Below are positions 28,468-36,681 of a DNA stretch of 64,000 nt, in pieces. A program made the translations under genes and the position numbers. Origin of the DNA: Streptomyces davaonensis JCM 4913 (lineage in GTDB: Bacteria; Actinomycetota; Actinomycetes; Streptomycetales; Streptomycetaceae); NCBI RefSeq assembly GCF_000349325.1, contig NC_020504.1, positions 7,164,053 to 7,228,052 of the forward strand, read 5' to 3'. The notes below the pieces were generated by a model. That model saw only the letters and a list, made by a program, of their open reading frames with translations, made no database searches and was not told the origin of the DNA. Position 1 is the stretch's first letter. Each line of letters opens with the position of its first letter.

Positions 28468-29429
28468 TGGAACTTGCCTACATTCCCAGCCCGTCGCGCG
28501 GGGTGATCCACCTCGGTCCCATTCCGCTGCGAGGCTACGCGTTCTGCATCATCATCGGCGTCTTCGTCGCGGTCTGGCTCGGCAACAAGCGCTGGATCGC
28601 CCGCGGCGGCCGATCCGGCACGGTGGCCGACATCGCGGTGTGGGCCGTCCCCTTCGGACTGGTCGGCGGGCGCCTCTACCACGTGATCACGGACTACCAG
28701 CTGTACTTCAGCGAGGGCCGTGACTGGGTGGACGCCTTCAAGATCTGGGAGGGCGGTCTCGGCATCTGGGGCGCCATCGCGTTCGGCGCGCTCGGCGCGT
28801 GGATCGGCTGCCGGCGCCGGGGCATCCCGCTGCCGGCGTACGCCGACGCCGTCGCCCCCGGCATCGCCCTCGCGCAGGCCATCGGCCGCTGGGGCAACTG
28901 GTTCAACCAGGAGCTGTACGGCAAGGCCACCGACCTGCCGTGGGCCGTGGAGATCACCTCCTCCACGGACGGCCGGGAGCCGGGCACCTACCACCCGACG
29001 TTCCTGTACGAGTCGCTGTGGTGCGTCGGTGTCGCGCTGCTCGTCATCTGGGCCGACCGCCGGTTCAAGCTGGGCCACGGGCGGGCGTTCGCGCTGTACG
29101 TCGCGTCCTACTGCGTGGGCCGGTTCTGGATCGAGTACATGCGCGTCGACGAGGCGCACGAGATCCTGGGCCTCCGCCTGAACAACTGGACCGCAGTGGT
29201 GGTCTTCCTGCTGGCGGTGCTCTACATCGTCCTCTCCGCCAAGAAGCGGCCCGGCCGGGAAGCCGTGGTCGAGCCGGGCGCGGTCGACGCCGGGGCCCCG
29301 TCCGACGAGGACGGGTCGGACGGCGCGGAGAAGGCCGAGAAGACGGACGACGCCGACAAGGCCGACGAAGAGTCCTCCGACGTGAAGGACGAGGCCACCG
29401 ACGGGGCCGGGTCGGCGAAGAAGAGCTGA
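28467..29429 (+). CDS. lgt: Prolipoprotein diacylglyceryl transferase
   Basis: 320-residue multi-pass membrane enzyme that moves diacylglycerol from phosphatidylglycerol to the lipobox Cys of prolipoproteins. Family features: IPLRGYAFCIIIGVFVAVWLG, GLVGGRLYHVITD, and the signature IGRWGNWFNQELYGKATDLPW with the essential Arg/Asn/Glu. VGRFWIEYMRVDEAHE is near the C-terminus. The last ~60 residues are an acidic Asp/Glu/Lys tail typical of Streptomyces. At least one likely client, the GH113-like lipoprotein at 50.7 kb, is in this window. Confidence 0.96.
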   Translation: MELAYIPSPSRGVIHLGPIPLRGYAFCIIIGVFVAVWLGNKRWIARGGRSGTVADIAVWAVPFGLVGGRLYHVITDYQLYFSEGRDWVDAFKIWEGGLGIWGAIAFGALGAWIGCRRRGIPLPAYADAVAPGIALAQAIGRWGNWFNQELYGKATDLPWAVEITSSTDGREPGTYHPTFLYESLWCVGVALLVIWADRRFKLGHGRAFALYVASYCVGRFWIEYMRVDEAHEILGLRLNNWTAVVVFLLAVLYIVLSAKKRPGREAVVEPGAVDAGAPSDEDGSDGAEKAEKTDDADKADEESSDVKDEATDGAGSAKKS

Positions 29430-29447
29430 CCGGTCGGACGTACGACG

Positions 29448-29484
29448 GCGAAGGGCGCCCGGAAGTGTTCCGGGCGCCCTTCGC
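29448..29484. terminator. Bidirectional terminator after lgt
   Basis: Perfect 17-bp stem GCGAAGGGCGCCCGGAA / TTCCGGGCGCCCTTCGC with a 3-nt GTG loop, followed by CTTTGT. It lies between convergent lgt and the minus-strand operon end. Confidence 0.92.
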
Positions 29485-29489
29485 CTTTG

Positions 29490-30302
29490 TCAGCCGCGGC
29501 GGGCCGCGAGGGAGAGCGTGCGGTGGGCCGCCGCCACCACCGCCGCGTCGATGAACGTGCCGTCGCGCAGCGCCTGCGCGCCCCCGTGTGCCGTGGCCGC
29601 CTTGATGATCCGCTCCGCCCGTTCGAGTTCCTCCTCCGTGGGGAGGTAGGCCCGTTCGATGACGGGGAGTTGGCGGGGATGGATGGCGGAGCGGCCCAGG
29701 AAGCCGAGGGCGCGGCCGTGGGCGCAGGTCGAAGCGAGGCCTGCCAGGTCGTGGGTGTCCGGGTGGACGGACTGGGGTGGGGGCGGGAGGTTCGCCGCCC
29801 TGGCCGCGACGATCACTCGGGAGCGTGGCCAGTCCAGGCCCGCGTCGTCCCGTACCGAGAGGTCGGCCTTGAGGTCTGCCTCGCCCAGGGCGATGCCGCG
29901 GAGCGCGGGGTGGGACTGGGCGATGGCGAAGGAGTGCTCGATGCCCAGGGCCGATTCCAGCAGGGCGTACAGGGGGTGGGCGGTGGAGTGCGCGACCCTG
30001 CGGATCTGCTCCGGGGACGTGACCTTGGGCAGTCGTAGGCCCGCCACGCCGGTCAGGTGGGCCAGTGCCTTCAGGTCCGCCGCCGCGAGCGGGCCGTCCA
30101 GGGCGTTCACACGGACGTGGACCGGGACGGGCTGAGGGTCGGAGAGGAACTCGGCCGTCGCGGCGCGGGCGTACTCCTTGCGGTCCGGGGCGACCGCGTC
30201 CTCCAGGTCGATCACCACGACGTCCGCTCCGGACCGCAGCGCCTTGGCCACCGTGTCCTGGCGGTCGCCGGGAACGTACAGCCAGGTCAGAGGGATCGTC
30301 AT
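29490..30302 (-). CDS. HpcH/HpaI-type CoA ester lyase
   Basis: 270-residue CitE/Mcl-like (beta/alpha)8 lyase: WLYVPGDRQDTVAKAL at the N-terminus, VVIDLEDAVAPDRK with the conserved acidic pair, HVRVNAL with the Arg, LRLPKVTSP and ALLESALGI with the metal-binding Glu, and GEADLKADL. It probably cleaves or forms a beta-hydroxyacyl-CoA bond; the substrate is unknown. Last gene of the seven-gene minus-strand operon, overlapping the CaiB-type gene by four bases. Confidence 0.9.
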   Translation of the reverse strand: MTIPLTWLYVPGDRQDTVAKALRSGADVVVIDLEDAVAPDRKEYARAATAEFLSDPQPVPVHVRVNALDGPLAAADLKALAHLTGVAGLRLPKVTSPEQIRRVAHSTAHPLYALLESALGIEHSFAIAQSHPALRGIALGEADLKADLSVRDDAGLDWPRSRVIVAARAANLPPPPQSVHPDTHDLAGLASTCAHGRALGFLGRSAIHPRQLPVIERAYLPTEEELERAERIIKAATAHGGAQALRDGTFIDAAVVAAAHRTLSLAARRG

Positions 30303-31534
30303 ACCGCGCCTTCCGCGCGCAGGGCCGCCACGTCCGCCGGGGTCAGGCCCAGTTCGGTGAGGACCTCGTCGGTGTCGGCGCCGTGCGGGCGACCGGTCCA
30401 GCGGATCGCGCCGGGGGTGGCGGAGAGGCGGAAGAGGACGTTCTGCATGCGCACGGGGCCGAGGTCCGGGTCGTCGACGGTGGTGATGGTGTCGAGCGCC
30501 TGGTACTGCGGGTCCGTCATCACCTCGCGCACGTCCTGGATGGGCGCGACGGCCGCCTCCGCCTTCTCGAAGGCCGCGATCACCTCATCCCGGCTGCGCT
30601 CGGCGATCCAGCTGCCGACCGCCTCGTCGAGGACGTCCGCGTGCCGGGCGCGGTCGGCGCCCGTGGCGAACCACGGTTCGTCGATCAGATCCGGGCGGCC
30701 CACCAAGCGCAGTACGCGTTCCGCCACCGACTGGGCCGACGTGGAGACCGCGACCCAACTGCCGTCCGCGGTGCGGTAGGTGTTGCGTGGGGCGTTGTTC
30801 GCGGAGCGGTTGCCGGTGCGCTGCTGGACGTAGCCGAGCTGGTCGTACCAGGTGGGCTGGGGGCCGAGGACCGACAGCATCGGCTCGATCAGGGCGAGGT
30901 CGACGACCTGGCCCTCGCCGGTACGGTCGCGGGCGGCGAGCGCGGTGAGGACGGCGTACGCCGTGGCGAGGCCGGCGACCGAGTCCGCGAGGCCGAACGG
31001 CGGGAGCGTCGGGGGCGCGTCCGGTTCACCGGTGAGCGCGGCGAAACCGCTCATCGCCTCGGCGAGGGTGCCGAACCCGGGGCGGCGGGCGTAGGGGCCG
31101 AACTGGCCGAAGCCGGTGACCCGGGTGAGGACCAGGCGGGGGTTGGCGGCGGACAGCTCGGACCAGCCGAGGTCCCACTTCTCCAGGGTGCCGGGGCGGA
31201 AGTTCTCGATGATCACGTCCGCGGTCCCGGCGAGCCGCAGGAGGGTGGCGCGGCCGCCCGGGGTCGACAGGTTCAGGGTGATCGTGCGCTTGTTGCGGCC
31301 GAGGTGTTTCCACCACAGCCCGATGCCGTCCTTGGCCGGGCCGTGACCGCGGGACGGGTCGGGCTTGGCCGGGTGCTCGATCTTGATGACCTCCGCGCCG
31401 AAGTCACCTAGCGCCGTGGCGGCGAGCGGCCCGGCGAAGAGGGTGGCGAGGTCCAGGACGCGCAGACCGGCCAGCGGTGCTTGGGCCATGGGGTGTGACG
31501 GGGCTTGGTCGGGGCGTGGCGCGGCTCGGGTCAT
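30299..31534 (-). CDS. CaiB/BaiF family CoA-transferase (class III)
   Basis: 411 residues. Class III CoA-transferases move CoA between acids through an aspartyl-CoA thioester. LAGLRVLDLATLFAGPLAATALGDFGAEVIKIEHP is the typical N-terminus, and TIITLNL-like and IIENFRPGTLEKWDLGWSEL stretches follow. The catalytic Asp is expected in the region AYAVLTALAARDRTGEGQVVDLAL. ATG 31534 overlaps the ribokinase stop; ATG 31489 (MAQAPLAGLRV) is an alternative. Paired with the lyase below, it could activate a short acid to its CoA ester before cleavage. Confidence 0.9.
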   Translation of the reverse strand: MTRAAPRPDQAPSHPMAQAPLAGLRVLDLATLFAGPLAATALGDFGAEVIKIEHPAKPDPSRGHGPAKDGIGLWWKHLGRNKRTITLNLSTPGGRATLLRLAGTADVIIENFRPGTLEKWDLGWSELSAANPRLVLTRVTGFGQFGPYARRPGFGTLAEAMSGFAALTGEPDAPPTLPPFGLADSVAGLATAYAVLTALAARDRTGEGQVVDLALIEPMLSVLGPQPTWYDQLGYVQQRTGNRSANNAPRNTYRTADGSWVAVSTSAQSVAERVLRLVGRPDLIDEPWFATGADRARHADVLDEAVGSWIAERSRDEVIAAFEKAEAAVAPIQDVREVMTDPQYQALDTITTVDDPDLGPVRMQNVLFRLSATPGAIRWTGRPHGADTDEVLTELGLTPADVAALRAEGAV

Positions 31535-32424
31535 GACGTGTACTGCGCGTCGATCTCGGAGCGGTACGGCATCGACTCCGACGCCCCGGCCCGCTGGACC
31601 GACAGCGCCGCCGCGGCGGCCGCCCAGGCCAGCGCGTCCGGCATCGGGCGGCCCTCGGCGAGCGCCACCGCGAGCGTTCCGGCGAAGGTGTCCCCGGCGC
31701 CGGTGGTGTCCACGGCGGTGACCTGGGGTGCGGGGACGACGATCGGGTCGGTGCCGCGGGCCGCGTACAGGCTGCCCGCCGAACCCAGGGTGACGACCAC
31801 CTCCGGGACCTCCTCCAGCAGGGCGAGCGCGGCGGAGCGCGGATCGGTGCGGCCGGTGAGGGCGGCGACCTCGTGCTCGTTGGGCAGCAACAGGTCGGTG
31901 GCGTTGAGGAGTTCGACGGGCAGCGGCTGGGCGGGCGCCGGGGTGAGGACCGTCCGGACGCCATGGGCGCGGGCCGCCTGGGCGCCCGCGAGGACCGCGT
32001 CGAGCGGGATCTCCAGCTGGAGCAGCAGGGCGTCGGCGGAGGCGATGAGCCCCTCGTCGCCGGGGGCGAGATGGTCGACGGTGCCGTTGGCGGCGGGGAT
32101 CACCACGATCGCGTTGCCGCCCTCGTCGTCGACGACGATGTGGGCGGTGCCGGAGGGCCCCTCCGTGGTGCGCAGATGGTCGGTCTCGACGCCGGAGTGC
32201 TCCAGGGTGGAGCGCAGCCGGGTGCCGAAGGAGTCGTTGCCGACCGCGCCGATCATGGAGACGGTGGCCCCCGCGCGGGCCGCGGCGATGGCCTGGTTGG
32301 CGCCCTTGCCGCCGGGGATCGTACGGAACTCGCGGCCCGTGACGGTCTCTCCGCGCTGGGGTGCCTTCGCCACGAAGGCGACGAGGTCCATGTTGGTGCT
32401 GCCGAGTACGGCGATGTGCGTCAT
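31531..32424 (-). CDS. rbsK: Ribokinase (PfkB family)
   Basis: 297-residue sugar kinase. It has the N-terminal STNMDLVAFV strand, the substrate-binding motif IPGGKGANQAIAAARAGA and the catalytic ATP site VTAVDTTGAGDTFAGTLAVALAEG with the base Asp. Length and motifs suit ribokinase, which phosphorylates free ribose to ribose-5-phosphate. Four-base ATGA overlaps tie it to an ADP-ribosylglycohydrolase gene above and the CoA-transferase below. This suggests it phosphorylates ribose (or a ribosyl product) released by those hydrolases; that is inference. No rbs transporter is nearby. Confidence 0.9.
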   Translation of the reverse strand: MTHIAVLGSTNMDLVAFVAKAPQRGETVTGREFRTIPGGKGANQAIAAARAGATVSMIGAVGNDSFGTRLRSTLEHSGVETDHLRTTEGPSGTAHIVVDDEGGNAIVVIPAANGTVDHLAPGDEGLIASADALLLQLEIPLDAVLAGAQAARAHGVRTVLTPAPAQPLPVELLNATDLLLPNEHEVAALTGRTDPRSAALALLEEVPEVVVTLGSAGSLYAARGTDPIVVPAPQVTAVDTTGAGDTFAGTLAVALAEGRPMPDALAWAAAAAALSVQRAGASESMPYRSEIDAQYTS

Positions 32425-33782
32425 GGGCGGAGCGCCTCCCGGTGGGTGAGGTGGGCCAAGGTGTCGAAGCCGGTGCCGTTGAAGTCGCCGACGGAGGTGG
32501 ACAGCCGGTTCTTGAGCGGGGTCGTCCAGTGGTCGGGGAGGACGGAGGGGTGGCCGGCGAGGAGTCCGGCGATGCTGCCGGTCGTGGCGCCGTTGGAGTC
32601 GGTGTCCCAGCCGCCGGACACGGCGCGGGAGACGGAGCCGGTGAAGTCGCCGTCGGCGTGGGTGAGGGCGGCGGCGATGAGGGCGGTGTTGGGGACGGCG
32701 TGGACCCAGTGATGGGTTCGGGCGTGGGTGGCGTGGAGTTCGTCGACGACCGTGTCGAAGTCGGTGTGCGTCCGGGCGAGTCGTAGGGCGTGGTGGACGG
32801 CGCGGGACAGGCGTGAGTTCGGGGGGATCACTCTGAGGCCCGTCGCAAGGCAGGTGTGGATGTCGTGGGTGCCTGCGGCTGCCTGGGCGATGGTGGCCGC
32901 GATGAACATCGCCGCGTAGACGCCGTTGGCGGTGTGGGTGAGGGTGGCGTCGCGGTGGGCCTGTTCGGCGGCGGCCGCTGGGTTGCCGGGGTTGGTCCAG
33001 CCGTGTACGTCGGCGCGGATCAGGGCGCCGATCCACTCTCGGAACGGATTGCGGTGGCTTGCCGTTCTGGGTGGCTCCAGGCCGGTGAGGAGGTTGCGGT
33101 AGGCGAGGCGTTCCGCGGTGAAGGTGCGGCCTGCGGGGAGTTCTTCCAGCCAGAGCCTTGCCACGTCCGTGGTGGTGAAGGTTCTGCCGTGGCGTTGGAG
33201 GAGGAGCAGGTTGAGGAGGGGGTAGTTGAGATCGTCGTCCTCCGGCATGCCGTCGATGTTCTCGGCGAGGGAGGTGCGGGCGGAGCGGCGGTTCCAGGGG
33301 TGGGTGGTGAGGAGGTCTTGGGGGACGCCCTTGGCCGTGAAGTAGGTGGTGGGGGGCCAGTTGCCGGTTGATCTGGCCAGTTGGCGGATGGCGTCCAGAG
33401 GGAGCTTTTCCACGGGTTTGCCCAGGAGGCAGCCGACGGCTCTGCCCAGCCAGGCGGCTTCCAGGCGGGCCTGGGTGGGGACGCCTGCCGGTGCCTGCGA
33501 TGGCCAGGAGGGGCAGCTCGCCTTGATTCTGGTCAGGTCGGTCGGCTCGCTGTCCGCCAACTTGCTTGGCAGGTCTGCCAGTTCGTCCAGCAGGTCTTCT
33601 GCCAAGAGGCGAAGGTAGCGGGAAGGGCGGTCCGGGGAGGCTCCTGCGCGTTCCGGGGCGTCCAGGCCACCCGCTGCCTTCCAGCGGGCCGCGATTCTTG
33701 AGGGTTCTCGGCCGTCCTGGGACGCCTGGCGGAGTTCGTGGCCGATCAGGTCCTCCGGCTGGACCCAGGTCAGTCGGAGCAT
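32421..33782 (-). CDS. ADP-ribosylglycohydrolase family protein (paralogue D)
   Basis: 453 residues, the longest true hydrolase domain of the four. The first ~100 residues are an added helical region; the ADPRH fold starts at RLEAAWLGRAVGCLLGKPVEKLP. The usual TDDT metal motif reads MPEDDDLNYPLLNLLLL, while the distal motif is well kept (SGGWDTDSNGATTGSIAGLL), so metal binding is plausible but the first site is divergent. It overlaps paralogue C by 13 bases and rbsK by 4. Substrate unknown. Confidence 0.87.
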   Translation of the reverse strand: MLRLTWVQPEDLIGHELRQASQDGREPSRIAARWKAAGGLDAPERAGASPDRPSRYLRLLAEDLLDELADLPSKLADSEPTDLTRIKASCPSWPSQAPAGVPTQARLEAAWLGRAVGCLLGKPVEKLPLDAIRQLARSTGNWPPTTYFTAKGVPQDLLTTHPWNRRSARTSLAENIDGMPEDDDLNYPLLNLLLLQRHGRTFTTTDVARLWLEELPAGRTFTAERLAYRNLLTGLEPPRTASHRNPFREWIGALIRADVHGWTNPGNPAAAAEQAHRDATLTHTANGVYAAMFIAATIAQAAAGTHDIHTCLATGLRVIPPNSRLSRAVHHALRLARTHTDFDTVVDELHATHARTHHWVHAVPNTALIAAALTHADGDFTGSVSRAVSGGWDTDSNGATTGSIAGLLAGHPSVLPDHWTTPLKNRLSTSVGDFNGTGFDTLAHLTHREALRP

Positions 33783-34993
33783 CCACGGCCTCCGAGCTCG
33801 GTGAAGGCCCGCTCGTGGGCGCGGCGGCGTTGTACGTCACGGGCGAAGATCTCGCGTGTTACGGCGGTCAGGGTGCGGGCCGGTTCCCACAGGTCCAGGC
33901 GGCTGGCGTCGGCCACCTGCTTCGACCAGTCCTCGGGGACGGCGTGGCCCAACGCGCCGGACAGGGCGCCGGACATCGTGGCGATGGAGTCGCAGTCCCG
34001 GCCGTAGTTGACCGAACCCAGCACCGTGCGGCGGTAGTCGCCGGAGGAGAGCAGCAACATGCCGAGCGCGATGGGGAGTTCCTCGATCGCGTGCAGCCGG
34101 GAGGGGCGGCGGGCGCCGAGGGACGGGGCGCGGTAGTCGGGGCCGACCGTGTCGTACCGGGCCACCGCTTGGCGCAGGGGCTTCAGCGCCGACTCGAACT
34201 CGCTGTGCCGGGACGCCACTTCGCAGACCTTCTCGATCGCCTCGCGGGTGCCGTCCTTGGCCAGGGAGAGGCAGGCGGCGACGACCGAGTCCGGGGTCGC
34301 GCCGGGGGTGCAGGCCGCCGCCACCGCCGCCGCGAAGACTCCCGCCGCCTCCCTGCCGTACGACGACTGGTGGGCGCCCGCGATGTCGAGGGACTCGGCG
34401 TAGGCGGCGGGCGGGTTCGCCGCGTTGACCAGGCCGACCGGGGCCATGTACATCGCCGCCCCGCAGTTGACGATGTTGCCGGTGCCGGCCTCTCGGGGGT
34501 CGACATGGCCGTAGTGGAGGCGGGCGACCAGCCATTTCTCGGCCAGGAAGACGCGGTGGAGGGGGAGAGCCTCCGCCTCCAGTTCCGGGATCCAGCGCGG
34601 GTTCGTCATCAGGTCGGGGACCAGGTGGTCGGCGACGGCGTAGGCGTCGAGGTGGTCGCGGACCGTGGCGTAGACCCTGATCAGCGCGTGGGTCATCAAG
34701 GTGTCGTCAGTGACGTGGCCGTCGCCCTTGTGGTACGGCGCGAGGGGGCGGGCCGTGCGCCAGGCGTCGCCGTTCCAGGGGCCGACGATGCCGTGCACCC
34801 GGCCGCCGTGGCGTTCGACGATCTGCTCGGGGGAGTAGCCCTCGACCGGGCCGCCCAGGGCGTCGCCGACGGCGGCTCCGACGAGTGCGCCGGTGATCCG
34901 GTCGTCCAGGGTCGCGCCTGTGGGGGTTCCTGACGCAGGGGTTTCCGATGCTGTGGAGTTTTCTGATGTTTTGGACCTCATGGGCCGAATCAT
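33770..34993 (-). CDS. ADP-ribosylglycohydrolase family protein (paralogue C)
   Basis: 407 residues. After ~28 Ser/Thr-rich residues comes a well-conserved ADPRH fold: ITGALVGAAVGDALGGPVEGYSPEQI, the metal motif VTDDTLMTHALI, GNIVNCGAAMYMAPVG, and NYGRDCDSIATMSGALSGALGH. With both Asp motifs kept it is probably active against an ADP-ribosyl or related N-glycosidic bond. ATG 34993 shares ATGA with the stop of paralogue B; ATG 34981 is an alternative because the AGGAGG site directly abuts 34993. Confidence 0.9.
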   Translation of the reverse strand: MIRPMRSKTSENSTASETPASGTPTGATLDDRITGALVGAAVGDALGGPVEGYSPEQIVERHGGRVHGIVGPWNGDAWRTARPLAPYHKGDGHVTDDTLMTHALIRVYATVRDHLDAYAVADHLVPDLMTNPRWIPELEAEALPLHRVFLAEKWLVARLHYGHVDPREAGTGNIVNCGAAMYMAPVGLVNAANPPAAYAESLDIAGAHQSSYGREAAGVFAAAVAAACTPGATPDSVVAACLSLAKDGTREAIEKVCEVASRHSEFESALKPLRQAVARYDTVGPDYRAPSLGARRPSRLHAIEELPIALGMLLLSSGDYRRTVLGSVNYGRDCDSIATMSGALSGALGHAVPEDWSKQVADASRLDLWEPARTLTAVTREIFARDVQRRRAHERAFTELGGRGCSD

Positions 34994-36681
34994 CCTCCTG
35001 CCCCGGCCGGTTGCGTGGCTTCGAGGAGTTCGGCGAGTTCCACGAGGTCCGTGCCGGTCAGGCGGGGGAGGGCGCAGCCGGACAGGACACGGCAGGCGTT
35101 GCGCCAGGAGGCGGGGATCGCGGCGCCGCCGCCGAGGGCGCCGGTGAGGGCGCCGACGAGGGCGGGGGCGGAGTCGGCGACTCGGGAGAGACAGGCGGCG
35201 GCGGGGACGGCTTCGGCGATGCGGCCCTGTGCGGCGGTGGTGAGGGCGAGGGCGACGGGGACGGTTTCGGCGGCTGCGATGCCGTAGCTGTAGACGTGAT
35301 CGACGATTTGGTGTTCCAGGTGGGGGATGAGGGCGAAGGCGCTGTCGGCGTCGTGGGCGAGGGTGAGGGCGTGGCGGGCGTTGCGGCCGATTTCCGTTTC
35401 GGGCGGGAGTTCTGCGAGGGCGGCGGTGACGCAGGTGTCCGGGGGTGCGCCGGAGAGGGCTTGGGCGATGGCCGCGGCCATGGCGCGGGCGCCGTGGACT
35501 CCGTCGCCGTCCTGGGTGTAGCGGGCGTCGAACTCTGCGAGGTCTGCGGCGAGTTGGGGGTCGCCGGGGTGGGCCACCGCGAGGACGCAGGCGCGGATGC
35601 AGGCGGCGTCGTCGAAGTAGTGGGGGTTGTCGTGGCCGGTGGCGGGTGGGCGTAGGCCTGCCGCCAGGTTGCCGAGTCCGGCTCTTACCGAGATGCGGGC
35701 GCGTAGGGGGAGTACGGCGGATTCGACTTCGGGGGCGCGGTCTGCGGCTGCGGCTACCTCGCTGGCCACGGCGTTCCAGGTGAGGTCGATGGCTGCGCGC
35801 ATGCGGCGGTGCCTGCTGAGGTCGCCGAGGGCGGTGTCGTCGCCTGCTCTGAGGACGGCTTCTGCGGCGAAGGTTGCCCATTCCGCGTCGTCGGAGGGGC
35901 CCAGGCGGAGGGGTTCGGGGGGTTGGTTGAGGGCGATGGGGACGGGGAGGGTGGTGGTGGCGTTCTGTTCGGCGAAGGTGTCGAGTTCGCGGGTGAGGCG
36001 GCGGGTCCATTCGGGCATGCGGGCGGCTCGGTGGCGGGCTGCGGGCCAGCCGGCGGCGTCGCCTGCGGCCAGGCCGAGGAGGAGCCCCTCGATCCGACGG
36101 TTGTGTTTCGCCCCCGCCGCCCCTACCCGTCCCATCCCCAGGGGCATCGCCCCTTCAACCCCACCAGGGGACTCCGCCCCCTGGACCCCCAACGGCCCTG
36201 AAGCGGCCTCGTCCTCAAACGCCGGACGGGCTGGAGGGGGCTGGGGTGCGTAGCCCCCTGCGGGTGGGTGGGGGGTGGGGATGGTTTCGGGGTCGGCCTC
36301 GGGTGTCGGGCGGGCTGGGGGTGGCTGGGGGGTGGGGACGGTTTCGGTGTCGGCCTCGGGCGTTGGGCGGGCTGGAAGATCCGGCCCGGCGGTCAGGTGT
36401 GCTGCCTCGGCCTCAAGCGCCGCGTGGGTTGGGGGTGGGTGGGGTGCGTAGCCCCCTGTGGGTGGGTGGGGGGTGAGGGTGGTTTCGGGGTCGGTCTCAG
36501 GTGTTGGGTGGGCTGAAGTGTTTGGGCCGGTGGTCGGGTGTGGTGCCTCGGGCTCGAAAGCCGGGTGGGTTGAAGCGTGCGGTTCGGTGGCCGGATGTGG
36601 TGCCTCGGGCTCGAAGGCTGGAGTGTGCTGGCCGGTGGCTGGATGGCTCGGGCCTTCTTCGAGGAGTGGCTCTGGGGTCAT
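34990..36681 (-). CDS. ADP-ribosylglycohydrolase-like protein with repeat-derived N-terminus (paralogue B)
   Basis: 563 residues, of which the first ~191 are low-complexity Pro/Thr/Ala/His/Glu. That part has a 66-residue duplication (GGYAPHPPP / GGYAPQPPP) and ends in translated intergenic repeat (ARPAFEDEAASGPLGVQGAE). The hydrolase domain starts near KHNRRIEGLLLGLAAGDAAGW. Its metal motifs are eroded: PSDDAEWATFAAE for TDDT and LSRVADSAPALVGALTG for GxDxDT, so it may be non-catalytic. Start ATG 36681 overlaps the stop of paralogue A (ATGA), which argues that the odd N-terminus is really translated. Confidence 0.8.
   Translation of the reverse strand: MTPEPLLEEGPSHPATGQHTPAFEPEAPHPATEPHASTHPAFEPEAPHPTTGPNTSAHPTPETDPETTLTPHPPTGGYAPHPPPTHAALEAEAAHLTAGPDLPARPTPEADTETVPTPQPPPARPTPEADPETIPTPHPPAGGYAPQPPPARPAFEDEAASGPLGVQGAESPGGVEGAMPLGMGRVGAAGAKHNRRIEGLLLGLAAGDAAGWPAARHRAARMPEWTRRLTRELDTFAEQNATTTLPVPIALNQPPEPLRLGPSDDAEWATFAAEAVLRAGDDTALGDLSRHRRMRAAIDLTWNAVASEVAAAADRAPEVESAVLPLRARISVRAGLGNLAAGLRPPATGHDNPHYFDDAACIRACVLAVAHPGDPQLAADLAEFDARYTQDGDGVHGARAMAAAIAQALSGAPPDTCVTAALAELPPETEIGRNARHALTLAHDADSAFALIPHLEHQIVDHVYSYGIAAAETVPVALALTTAAQGRIAEAVPAAACLSRVADSAPALVGALTGALGGGAAIPASWRNACRVLSGCALPRLTGTDLVELAELLEATQPAGAGG
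36109..36231. repeat. Streptomyces intergenic repeat, copy 2 (inside a coding frame)
   Basis: Same two blocks as 7955-8072 with a diverged middle. Here it lies within the open frame of paralogue B, encoding residues about 151-191. Confidence 0.75.
36246..36640. repeat. 198-bp direct repeat and degenerate satellites
   Basis: GTGCGTAGCCCCCTG occurs at 36246 and 36444, exactly 198 bp (66 codons) apart, in similar surroundings (GGGTGGGTGGGG, then TGGTTTCGGGGTCGG). Further degenerate CCTCGGGCTCGAAAGCCGG-like copies run to about 36620. The unit resembles the intergenic repeat core CCTCGTCCTCAAACGCCGG. Confidence 0.75.

Noticed and set aside
31531..33840. Possible fusion protein spanning rbsK and paralogue D on the minus strand
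   Set aside because: The upstream part is an out-of-frame reading of paralogue D; rbsK has its own ATGA-coupled start at 32424.
33770..36010. 746-codon frame joining paralogue C with upstream sequence
   Set aside because: Residues before the ATG at 34993 are an Arg/Pro-rich shadow of paralogue B.
36109..36640. CRISPR array or transposon ends in the repeat region
   Set aside because: Repeats are degenerate, in-frame and lack regular spacers, terminal inverted repeats or a transposase.
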